Positions 20,796-29,162 of a stretch of 64,000 nucleotides of DNA are shown here, one piece after another. The notes beneath the pieces were generated by a model. It had not been told where the DNA came from and made no database searches. It saw nothing but the letters and a program-made list of their open reading frames with translations. Origin of the DNA: CAWGYQ01 sp963817395 (GTDB lineage Bacteria; Acidobacteriota; Vicinamibacteria; Vicinamibacterales; CAVPJW01); the NCBI GenBank assembly GCA_963817395.1, contig CAWFOC010000006.1:124001-188000 (forward strand), read 5' to 3'. Each line of letters opens with the position of its first letter. Within the stretch, counting starts at the first letter, position 1. The position numbers were made by a program, and so were the translations under genes.

Positions 20796-21761
20796 GTGGT
20801 CACGATCCTCGTGTATCGCAACGGCCGTACCGAGCGTGTCGACACACTCGATCCCGCGTTGGTGGCACCCGACAGCCATGCCGTCGTGTGGGTGGACATG
20901 GAGGACCCGACGCCGGAAGAGACCAACCTCCTTCGCGACGTGTTCCATTTTCACGAGCTCTCCATCGAAGACGCGTTGAGCGAAATCCAGTTCCCCAAGG
21001 CCGAAAGTTACGACGGGTACTTGTATCTGGTCGTGCACGGCATCGACTTCGACGCCGCCCAGCACCAGTTCGCGACGCACGAGGTGGATTTCTTTCTCGG
21101 CCCGAACTATCTGGTGAGCGTGCACGACGCAGCCGGCCGGACCATGCCCACGTTCAGGGATCTCTGTGTCCGGAACAAACGGATCATGGCCGAAGGGCCC
21201 GTGGGATTGCTGCACCGCCTGGTCGATTCGATGGTCGATCACTACCGGCCGGAAGTGCAGAAGCTCGAGGCGAAGATCGACGAGCTCGAGGAGGAACTGC
21301 TGACAGACGGCAATGACGATCTGGTGCGCAGAATACTCGCCCTGAAGCGGGACATTTCCTCGCTCCGGCGGGTGGCAGCGCCGCAGCGCGACCTCCTGGG
21401 CCGCCTGGCCCGGCGCGAGTTCCCGACGATCGACGTCGAGATGGCGTATCGATTCCGGGATGTGTTCGACCATGTCGTCCGCCTGACCGACGAGTCGCTG
21501 TTGTTCCAGGACCGGGTCTCCGGCGTGCTCGAGGCTCACCTCACCACCGTGCAGAACCGCTTGAACGAAGTCATGAAGGTGCTGACGGTGATTTCCACCA
21601 TCTTCATGCCCCTGACGGTGCTGACAGGCATGTACGGGATGAACCTGGCCCTGCCGCATCTGCCGGGCGGCGACGCTTCCCAGTTCTGGTGGGTGGCCGG
21701 CATCATGCTCGCGATCTCGAGCGTCATGCTTTTGTTCTTCCGGCGTCGCGGCTGGGTGTAG
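20796..21761 (+). CDS. corA: CorA-type magnesium/cobalt transporter
   Basis: Pentameric inner-membrane divalent-cation channel. 321 residues: soluble alpha/beta domain, long stalk helix, and two C-terminal helices. The selectivity motif GMN is seen in MYGMNLALPHLPGG at the end of the first helix. GTG start at 20796. With mgtE and the CBS protein at 10.4 kb, this is the third cation-transport gene in the first 22 kb. mutL starts two bases after its stop. Confidence 0.95.
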   Translation: MVTILVYRNGRTERVDTLDPALVAPDSHAVVWVDMEDPTPEETNLLRDVFHFHELSIEDALSEIQFPKAESYDGYLYLVVHGIDFDAAQHQFATHEVDFFLGPNYLVSVHDAAGRTMPTFRDLCVRNKRIMAEGPVGLLHRLVDSMVDHYRPEVQKLEAKIDELEEELLTDGNDDLVRRILALKRDISSLRRVAAPQRDLLGRLARREFPTIDVEMAYRFRDVFDHVVRLTDESLLFQDRVSGVLEAHLTTVQNRLNEVMKVLTVISTIFMPLTVLTGMYGMNLALPHLPGGDASQFWWVAGIMLAISSVMLLFFRRRGWV

Positions 21762-21762
21762 C

Positions 21763-23502
21763 GTGGGTCGCATCCACGTGCTGCCGCCGGACCTCGCCAA
21801 TCAGATTGCGGCGGGGGAAGTGATCGAGCGACCCGCCTCGGTGGTCAAGGAACTGGTCGAGAACGCGATCGATGCGGGCGCCAGGCGAATCGCGATTACA
21901 GCGGAGTTCGGCGGCAAGAAGCTGATCCGGGTCGAGGACGACGGCATCGGCATGGACCCCGAGGATGCGCGGACGGCCATCGAGCGACACGCGACCAGCA
22001 AGATCCGGCGCGCCGACGATCTCGCCGCCATCGACACCATGGGGTTTCGGGGCGAGGCTCTGCCGAGCATTGCCTCCGTGTCGCACTTCGTTCTGCGTTC
22101 GCGGGACAGAGGGCGCCCGAGCGGGACCGAAATCCGCGTGAATGCCGGCGCGGTGGCGGCGGTGCTCGAGGCTGGGATGCCGGAGGGCACGAGCGTCGAA
22201 GTCGCCGACCTCTTCTACAACCTCCCGGCGCGCCGAAAATTCCTGAAGTCCGATGCCGCCGAATCGGCGCAGATTTCACGCGTCGTCACGCAGCTGGCCC
22301 TCGCACATCCGTCGATCGGATTCACGCTCGTCAGCGGAGTACGCCCCGTCCTGCGATGTCCACCCGTGGCGGGCTTGCAGGATCGGTTGTATCAACTCTA
22401 TGGAGATCGACCCGATCTCACTGAAGTGAGCCGCCGCGTCGGCGGCATTGGCGTGATCGGCTTCGTCGCGGCCCTGGCGCAGCAGGGCGCCACGCGAGGA
22501 CCACAGAACATTTTCGTCAATCGTCGCATCGTCCGCGATCGCACGATTGCGCACGCCATTGGCGACGCGTACAGCGTGGCGTCGATTCGCGAACGAAGCC
22601 CCGAAGTCCATCTCTTCATCGAGATGCCAGCCGAGTGGGTGGACGTCAACGTGCATCCCACCAAGGCCGAGGTGCGCTTCCGTGACCAGTCGCTGATTCA
22701 TGAATCCGTGCGCCGCGCACTGATCGACAGCCTGGGACAGGATCGCACGCCGTCGTTCACGCTTCAGGCCGTTGGCGCGGCGGAGTCGTCACCGGCAACC
22801 CCGGGGCTTCCCGGCGTGTTCGGGGGGGGCGCTTTCAGCGGGTTTGCTGGCAGCACGCCGGGTTCTCCGTCAGCGTCACCCGCGACTGGAGACGAGGAGA
22901 CGGCTTCGTCGTCAGTGGCGCTGACGAAGCCGATGATCCCGTTGGGACAGTTCCGCGACACGTTCATTCTCGCCATCGACGACGACGGGGTGGCCATCAT
23001 CGATCAACACGTGGCGCACGAGCGCGTGCTGTTCGAACGCGTGATGGAACGGCTGACTCGCGGCCGGCTGGAGAGCCAGCGTCTGCTCGAGCCGATTCTG
23101 ATCGAGCTCCCGCCGGCCGGTCTTCAGGCGCTCGCGAGTCATGCGGACGATCTCGAGCGCCTCGGGTTCGAGGTCGAGGACTTTGGCGGCGGTCAGGCCA
23201 GGGTGATGGCGATGCCGGCCGTGCTCGACCGGGCCGCAGTAGTGGCCACGGTGCGCGCGCTCGCGGCGGATCTCGAGGGGCTCGATCGCGGGTCGGCGGC
23301 CGAGGATGCGCTGAAACGAGTCGCAGCGCTCACGGCGTGTCATGCGGCGGTCAAGGCGAACGATCACTTGACGCATGAGAAGATGGTGCACATTCTCGAG
23401 GAGCTGCGGCAGACGGCGCATTCCACCGTGTGTCCGCACGGCCGACCCGTCATGCTTCGGCTGACCCGACGCCAGATCGAAAAAAACTTCGAGCGAATCT
23501 GA
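21763..23502 (+). CDS. mutL: DNA mismatch repair protein MutL
   Basis: Links MutS mismatch recognition to strand removal. The GHKL ATPase domain is complete: ELVENAIDAGA, DDGIGM, RHATSK and GFRGEAL. The C-terminal domain has DQHVAHERVLFE, fitting the endonuclease metal motif DQHAx2Ex4E with V for A, and the CPHGRP motif, so it is probably nicking-competent. A proline/serine-rich linker runs from about 22780 to 22920. 579 residues. GTG start at 21763, two bases after corA. Confidence 0.96.
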   Translation: MGRIHVLPPDLANQIAAGEVIERPASVVKELVENAIDAGARRIAITAEFGGKKLIRVEDDGIGMDPEDARTAIERHATSKIRRADDLAAIDTMGFRGEALPSIASVSHFVLRSRDRGRPSGTEIRVNAGAVAAVLEAGMPEGTSVEVADLFYNLPARRKFLKSDAAESAQISRVVTQLALAHPSIGFTLVSGVRPVLRCPPVAGLQDRLYQLYGDRPDLTEVSRRVGGIGVIGFVAALAQQGATRGPQNIFVNRRIVRDRTIAHAIGDAYSVASIRERSPEVHLFIEMPAEWVDVNVHPTKAEVRFRDQSLIHESVRRALIDSLGQDRTPSFTLQAVGAAESSPATPGLPGVFGGGAFSGFAGSTPGSPSASPATGDEETASSSVALTKPMIPLGQFRDTFILAIDDDGVAIIDQHVAHERVLFERVMERLTRGRLESQRLLEPILIELPPAGLQALASHADDLERLGFEVEDFGGGQARVMAMPAVLDRAAVVATVRALAADLEGLDRGSAAEDALKRVAALTACHAAVKANDHLTHEKMVHILEELRQTAHSTVCPHGRPVMLRLTRRQIEKNFERI

Positions 23503-23511
23503 CCTCGGCCG

Positions 23512-23691
23512 ATGGGGCGCGCCATCTACTATCTGGGACGAGGCATCCAACTGCTCGGAATGTGGATCCTCCTCGTCGACATCGTCACGGCGGGCCCTCT
23601 GGGGCCTGATGCGAAGCTCTTCGGCCTCGGGATCGCAGTGTTCGTGGTCGGATGGCTGCTCGTGCGGCACGTCGCGCCCAGGTGGTCGTAG
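23512..23691 (+). CDS. Small two-helix membrane protein (59 residues)
   Basis: A short ORF with an ATG nine bases after the mutL stop. It reads MGRAIYYLGRGIQLLGMW and on to a TAG at 23691. Two hydrophobic stretches (about residues 10-25 and 35-52) are joined by a short loop, and basic residues lie at both ends. High third-position GC fits real coding. No motif I recognise; function unknown. It ends 30 bases before the convergent rarA stop. Confidence 0.6.
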   Translation: MGRAIYYLGRGIQLLGMWILLVDIVTAGPLGPDAKLFGLGIAVFVVGWLLVRHVAPRWS

Positions 23692-23721
23692 GCGCGCGCT
23701 CCACCCACCGCAAGAGAGCCT

Positions 23722-25105
23722 TCAGGTATCGGACCGGCCCCGCCGCGCCTTCGCCCATTCCTCCAGCCGGCGGCGGACCTCTCGTTCGAAGCCACGCGCA
23801 GTCGGCTCGTAGTAGCGTCGGCCCTTGAGGGCTGGCGGCAGACAGTCCATGTCGGACACGGCATCCTCGTCGTCGTGGGCGTATCGGTAGCCCTTGCCGT
23901 ATCCGATCTCTTTCATCAGCGCCGTCGGCGCATTCCGCAGGTGCAGCGGTACGGGCTCGGCGACATCGCGGCCGGCATCTGCCGCGGCCCGGGTGTAGGC
24001 AACGTAGACTGCGTTGCTCTTGGGCGCGGTTGCGAGATAGATGGCCGTCTGGGCGAGAGCCGTGTTGCCCTCGGGCATGCCGATGAAGTGCACCGCATCT
24101 TTGGCAGCCACGGCCACCGCCAGGGCCTGCGGGTCGGCGTTTCCGATATCCTCCGAGGCGAATCGGATGAGGCGCCGTGCGATGTACAACGGGTCTTCGC
24201 CGGCTTCGACCATGCGTGCCAGCCAATAGACCGCGGCGTCGGGATCGCTGTTGCGCATGGACTTGTGGAGCGCGGAGATGATGTTGTAATGCTCTTCACC
24301 GGCCTTGTCGTAGAGGAGTGCTCGCCGCTGAACGGCCTGTTCGACGAGCTGCACAGTGACGCGAGCGTCGCCCTCCGGTCCGCGCCTCGCCCGACGCTGC
24401 GGCTGCCGAGACGGTGAGCTCGAGCAGATTGAGCGCCGATCGGGCATCGCCACTGGCAAGCCGGGCAATCGCGTGTAGTGCCTCCTCGTCCGCATCGAGC
24501 GTCAGGGCGCCGAAACCGCGTTCGGGGTCGGCCAGCGCCCGCCGTAGCACGAGCATCGTGTCTTCCGGTGTGAGCGCTCGCAGAACGAACACCTTCGAGC
24601 GCGAGAGCAGGGCGGCGTTGACCTCGAACGACGGATTCTCGGTCGTGGCCCCGATGAGCACGATATCGCCGCCTTCCACGCGCGGCAGAAAGGCGTCCTG
24701 CTGAGCCTTGTTGAAGCGATGAATCTCGTCGATGAACACGATGGTGCGATGTCCGAGCTCGCGTCGGGAGCGCTCCGCTGTCGCCATCACCTCGCGAATT
24801 TCCTTGATACCCGCGAGCACGGCGCTGAATGCCACGAAGCGTGCGCGTGTGAGATCGGCGATGATGCGCGCCAGCGTCGTCTTCCCGCTTCCGGGTGGTC
24901 CCCAGAGAATCAGCGACTGGAGACGGTCGCCGAGGATAGCCTCGCGAAGGGGACGGCCGGGCGCCAGAATCTCGTCCTGCCCGACGATCTCGTCGAGGGT
25001 CCGGGGCCTCATGCGGTCGGCGAGAGGAGTGCCCGCGAGCGGTGATGAGCTCTGCCGGGGCGGTACCGGTGGAAAGAGTTCCCCAGGCTTCATGGATTGG
25101 GTCAC
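23722..25105 (-). CDS. rarA: Replication-associated recombination protein RarA (one frame break)
   Basis: AAA+ ATPase of the clamp-loader/RuvB group that acts at stalled replication forks. Walker A GPPGSGKTT, Walker B FIDEIHRFNK and sensor region GATTENPSFEVN are in the first frame. After the segment NLLELTVSAAAASGEA the frame changes at about 24385-24395, resuming GPEGDARVTVQLVEQAVQ and the tetramerisation domain. Joined length is about 461 residues. GTG at 25105 directly follows the trmH-type stop; an ATG at 25093 is an alternative start. Confidence 0.92.
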
Positions 25106-25967
25106 TCAGCGAGACCGGTCCCGTTGGCTCGCCGTCCGCCCGGCCTGACGCTGGCGACGCGCCTCGAAGGCGAGCACGGCACCGGCCGTCGCCACGTTGA
25201 GCGACTCGACATGGGCTTCCATCGGAATCGCAATCCGCTCATCGGCCATTTTGGTCAGATCGGATGAGAGTCCTGATCCCTCGCTGCCCAGCAGCACGAC
25301 CAGCGGCCCAGTCAGATCCAACTCGTAGACACTGCGGCCCGATCGGGCGTGCGCGGCCAGAATGCGGGCAGAAACCGCGCGCGCGGCCCGAATCACCGAC
25401 TCGACATCCACACCGGCCGCCACGGGGATCCGGAACGCGCTTCCCATGGATCCGCGCAGCGCCTTCCACGAGAAGGGATCGGCCGACCTGCCGCACGTGG
25501 CCGCGCCCGTCGCGCCGGCAGCCGCTGCGCCGCGGATGAGGGCGCCGATGTTGCCGGGATCCTGCACGTCAACCGCGGCGACTACCAGGGAGCGAGGTCC
25601 GTCGAAGAGGCTCTCGACGCTACTCGGGATGAGATCGGCCAGCGCGACAACCCCACCCGGTGACGCCACCGGGCTGAGCGCGCGCATCACTGCGGCGGTC
25701 ACATTTGTGACCTGCGTTCCCGATGAGGTGAGTGCCCGCGCGAGGGCCAGCATTTCAGGTCGGTCGAGCGCAGAGTCGAGAAACGCCGCCGATCGGATGC
25801 GGACGCCCGCGCGTCGTGCTTCTTCGACCAGGTGTTCGCCGTCGAGCAGCGCGAAGGCTGTCGCCCGCGTGCCGTTCCCGGCGCGCGCTGCGGAATTCGT
25901 GCACGATTGGATTGGATCGGCTCGAAACGGATGGCCCGCGTGGAGAAGCGACGTTAAACCTCGACAC
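25106..25967 (-). CDS. TrmH/SpoU-type RNA 2'-O-methyltransferase (one frame break)
   Basis: SAM-dependent knotted methyltransferase acting on rRNA or tRNA ribose. Motifs: DVQDPGNIGALIRGAAAAGA (motif 1), LLGSEGSGL (motif 2) and IPMEAHVESLNVATAGAVLA (motif 3). The substrate-binding N-terminus SSRSNPIVHEFRSARRER is in a different frame from the rest; the break is near 25870-25890 and the join gives LLDGEHLVEEA next. A GTG at 25967 is the likely start. Target nucleotide unknown. rarA follows immediately. Confidence 0.85.
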
Positions 25968-25990
25968 GTCAACAGCATAGCAGATATACT
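25961..25990 (+). promoter_or_regulatory. Probable sigma-70-type promoter for greA
   Basis: TCGACA (25961-25966), an 18-base spacer, then TATACT (25985-25990); each hexamer matches the consensus at five of six places. Transcription would begin about 55 bases before greA. It overlaps the divergent start of the trmH-type gene. Confidence 0.5.
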
Positions 25991-26051
25991 GCGGTCGTTT
26001 TTCAGGTGACGACCTCTCGGGGGACGTCGGAGACATGCGATCAGGGTCATC

Positions 26052-26519
26052 ATGAAAGCCGCCCTTCTCAAACGCTTCGAAGACGAAGTGCAGGAGCTCG
26101 AACGAGAGCTCAAGATGGAACTGCCGAAGGAGATTCAGCGCGCCCGCGAGCTCGGCGATCTACGTGAGAACGCCGAGTATCACGCGGCCAAGGAGCGCCA
26201 GACGATCGTTCAGGCGCGACTGGCAATGTTGCGGCGGCGCATGGCCGAGATCGCCATGGTGAATCTGGACAAGATTCCGAGCGACCGCGCGGGATTCGGA
26301 TCGACGGTGCACCTGCTCGAAAGCACCGGCGCGACGCTCGTCTATCAGCTCGTCATGCCCGAAGACGCCGATGCCACGAAAGGGCTCATCTCCACCACCT
26401 CGCCCATCGGGCGGGCGATCCTGAACCGTCAAGTCGGTGACGAAGTGAAGGCTCCCACGCCCAATGGTGTGCGCGAGTTCGAGATTGTGAAGCTCGTGAC
26501 GATTCATGATGAAGCGTGA
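26052..26519 (+). CDS. greA: Transcription elongation factor GreA
   Basis: Rescues backtracked RNA polymerase by stimulating transcript cleavage. 155 residues. The N-terminal coiled coil includes LGDLRENAEYHAAKERQ, with the acidic tip residues of the family; the C-terminal FKBP-like domain follows with TTSPIGRAILNRQVGDEV. ATG start at 26052. Its end overlaps the next gene's start by 14 bases. Confidence 0.96.
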   Translation: MKAALLKRFEDEVQELERELKMELPKEIQRARELGDLRENAEYHAAKERQTIVQARLAMLRRRMAEIAMVNLDKIPSDRAGFGSTVHLLESTGATLVYQLVMPEDADATKGLISTTSPIGRAILNRQVGDEVKAPTPNGVREFEIVKLVTIHDEA

Positions 26520-27951
26520 CAGAGCTGAGAGCGCTAATTCAGAAGCCCGCCCCGCCTACTCCCCGCATCTTCGTACGGCGCTCGTCCTGACGGGTACCGG
26601 CTCGGCCGGTGCGTATCATGCCGGGGTCCTTCGCGCGCTGGAGGAGGCCGGCATCAAGATCGATCTGCTGGCCGGTCGTGGTATCGGTGTGGGCGCCGCC
26701 ATGCTCGGCGCCATCGGCGGGGCGCACGGTTGTGGGAGCCCAACGGCGTCTGGCAGCGGCCGATGGTGCGGCGTTTCTATCGCTGGCGATTGGCGCTTCG
26801 CATCGCCGGATTCGCCGCGTTGCTGGCGTTGCTGGCACTGGCGATTCCGGTCGTGGTGGCCCTGGCAGGCCTGCTCGCGTACGTCGTCAGCTTCATTGTC
26901 CAGCTCGCTCTCGGTCGAGACGGGCAACGCACTGTTTGCGGCGTCAGGCCGGCTTCTCGACACCGCCTTTCGTCCCGACGCGCTTCCTGCATGGCTTCCT
27001 CGACTGGTCACGCTGGGCGTGATAGTGCTGCTAGCCGCCTCGGGCGCGGCGGGGCTCACCTTGCGGGCGAAGCAAATCTCGCGTCCGGAGCGGTCCGGCT
27101 GGTGGTGGGATCTGCTTGGCGCGCCGTGGACAGCGGTGTCGGCGGTGCGCTCGTTCCGGGCCGCCACCTGGCAGCTGATTAGTGGCGGCGTGCCGCTCGC
27201 CGAGCCGTCGCCCCCGGACCTTAGCCGGCGCTACGCGGAGTTGTTGGCCGACGGGCTCGGGCAACCGGGCTTCCGCGAGCTCATGGCCGTTGTGCACGAC
27301 GTGGACGCCAGGCGCGACGTGGTCTTTGCCCTGCTGGCCGAACCACAGCGCAGCCGGTTCTTTCCCCGTACAGGCCAGGATGCGGAACGCCGAGGCGAAA
27401 CATTCGATCTCGCGGGCGTTGCCCGCGAGCACGTGGTCGATGCGCTGGCCGCGGCGCTCAGCCTGCCGGTACTGACCGACCCCCACCTCATTCAGCTGGC
27501 ACCGGAAGGATTCTGGCGTGGAGAGACGCACCGGCTCTGCGATCGACCCGGCGCCACGGCGCGACTGCTGGAAGAAGTGGCCACGGCGGGAGTGACCCAG
27601 GTCATTCTGGTGGCGCCTTTCTCCGAGCTGAGGGCGCCCTACGGGCTCAGCTCGCGGCGCGGGCACCTTGCGGCCAGGGCTGGCGACTACCTCGCGGCCG
27701 CCGACGTCTCGGCCTTCGACGACGCGGTTCGTGCGTTTGCCGCACGCTTCGACGCACTCTTCGTCATCCGTCCGGTGCACGTGGCCATCGGGCCGTTCGA
27801 CTTCGCCGGAGTCCTCGATGAGCGCTCCGATCGTCATCAGGCCCTGCCGGAATTGATCGACCGCGGCTATCAGGACGCGTACCGGCAATTCATCGACCCC
27901 GTTGTCGGAGCGAGCGGCGAGCGGCTCGCCGCTTCCACGCACGCCCGCTGA
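26506..27951 (+). CDS. Patatin-like membrane protein lacking the catalytic serine (two frame breaks)
   Basis: The N-terminus aligns by eye with patatin-type acyl hydrolases: LVLTGTGSAGAYHAGVLRAL (oxyanion/His region), then IDLLAGRGIGVGAAMLGAI. In this family the second segment holds the nucleophile motif GxSxG; here it is GRGIG, with glycine in place of serine. A different frame between about 26722 and 26913 encodes two membrane helices (IAGFAALLALLALAIPVVVA). A third hydrophobic segment lies near 27010-27060. An extra G after CTC at 26913 restores the frame. About 481 residues. It overlaps greA. Possibly a non-catalytic or differently acting membrane protein. Confidence 0.65.
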   Translation: MMKRDRAESANSEARPAYSPHLRTALVLTGTGSAGAYHAGVLRALEEAGIKIDLLAGRGIGVGAAMLGAIGGAHGCGSPTASGSGRWCGVSIAGDWRFASPDSPRCWRCWHWRFRSWWPWQACSRTSSASLSSSLSVETGNALFAASGRLLDTAFRPDALPAWLPRLVTLGVIVLLAASGAAGLTLRAKQISRPERSGWWWDLLGAPWTAVSAVRSFRAATWQLISGGVPLAEPSPPDLSRRYAELLADGLGQPGFRELMAVVHDVDARRDVVFALLAEPQRSRFFPRTGQDAERRGETFDLAGVAREHVVDALAAALSLPVLTDPHLIQLAPEGFWRGETHRLCDRPGATARLLEEVATAGVTQVILVAPFSELRAPYGLSSRRGHLAARAGDYLAAADVSAFDDAVRAFAARFDALFVIRPVHVAIGPFDFAGVLDERSDRHQALPELIDRGYQDAYRQFIDPVVGASGERLAASTHAR

Positions 27952-27985
27952 GGCTTCGCTGACGGTTCCATCAGGAGACGACGAC

Positions 27986-29155
27986 ATGAAGCCCCGAGGA
28001 TCCGCGACCGAGCTCATCCACCGAGGCGAATCGAGGACGGGGCCGGTGGCGCCGCTGACGACCCCGATCTACGAAACCACGACGTTCGTGTTCGAGAGCG
28101 CCGCCGAGGTGGAAGAGTACCAGCAGGGGAGGTCGAACAAGTATCTGTACTCGCGGTACGAAAACCCGACGGTCGCGGCGACCGAAGCCAAGGTGGCGGC
28201 TCTCGATCGTGCGGAAATGGCGCTCGTGTTCTCCTCTGGAATGGCCGCGAGCGCCACGTGCCTCATGTCATTCGTCCGCTCGGGAGACGAGGTGGTCTGC
28301 AGTGCCGCGCTCTACGGCGGAACGCTGCATCTGCTGGAGGATCTGCTCGCCAACTTCGGTGTTCGCGCACGGTTCGTCTCGCTGGACGAGCTGCAGCGGC
28401 TCGATCAGGTCTTGTCCGGAGACACGCGGCTGGTCTGGTTCGAGTCGCCGATCAACCCGACGCTCAGGTGCGTGGACGTTCGCGCCGTCGCCGACGCGTG
28501 CCGGGCGCGCGGCGTGGTCTCGGTGATCGACAACACGTTCGCCAGCCCGGTCAATCAGCGCCCGCTCGCGCTCGGCGTGGATCTCGTGATGCAGAGCGCC
28601 ACCAAATATCTCAACGGGCATAGCGACGTGACGGGCGGCGCGCTCTCGGGTCCTCGGACCCTGATCGAGCGTGTGTCACGGACCCGGCGTCTTCTCGGCA
28701 CGGTGCTCGATCCCTACCCCGCATATGCCCTCGGCCGCGGGCTGAAGACGCTGCCCATCCGGATGGCTCGGCACAATGCCAACGCGATGGCGGTGGCCTC
28801 GTGGCTGTCCCAGGATCGGCGCGTCACGCGTGTGTTCTATCCCGGCCTCGATTCGCATCCCGACCATCAGATTGCGAAGACGCAGATGGACGGGTACGGC
28901 GGCATGGTCTGTTTCGACCTCGGCGGCAGCTACGCGCGCGCCAGCGCCACCTTCGACCGCCTCGGGATCATCGGTCGCGCCGCCAGTCTCGGCGGCGTGG
29001 AGAGCATCGTCAGTCTGCCGGTGCTCACGTCGCACTACGGATTTTCGGCGGACGCGCTCGAACGGGCGGGCGTGACGCCGGGCATGCTGCGGCTGTCGGT
29101 GGGGCTCGAGGATCCCGAGGACTTGATCGCCGATCTGGATCAGGCCCTCGGCTGA
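27986..29155 (+). CDS. Cys/Met-metabolism PLP enzyme (cystathionine gamma-synthase/lyase or sulfhydrylase)
   Basis: PLP-dependent gamma-elimination or replacement enzyme of methionine/cysteine metabolism. AGGAGA lies just upstream of the ATG at 27986, giving 389 residues. Landmarks: YSRYENPT (cofactor phosphate and substrate contacts), SSGMAA, and the PLP lysine in SATKYLNGHSDV. LGGVESI near the C-terminus is typical of the family. The exact reaction (cystathionine synthase, lyase, methionine gamma-lyase or O-acyl-homoserine sulfhydrylase) cannot be settled from motifs. It converges with the DHH gene, stop to stop, seven bases apart. Confidence 0.88.
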   Translation: MKPRGSATELIHRGESRTGPVAPLTTPIYETTTFVFESAAEVEEYQQGRSNKYLYSRYENPTVAATEAKVAALDRAEMALVFSSGMAASATCLMSFVRSGDEVVCSAALYGGTLHLLEDLLANFGVRARFVSLDELQRLDQVLSGDTRLVWFESPINPTLRCVDVRAVADACRARGVVSVIDNTFASPVNQRPLALGVDLVMQSATKYLNGHSDVTGGALSGPRTLIERVSRTRRLLGTVLDPYPAYALGRGLKTLPIRMARHNANAMAVASWLSQDRRVTRVFYPGLDSHPDHQIAKTQMDGYGGMVCFDLGGSYARASATFDRLGIIGRAASLGGVESIVSLPVLTSHYGFSADALERAGVTPGMLRLSVGLEDPEDLIADLDQALG

Positions 29156-29162
29156 GCGGCGG

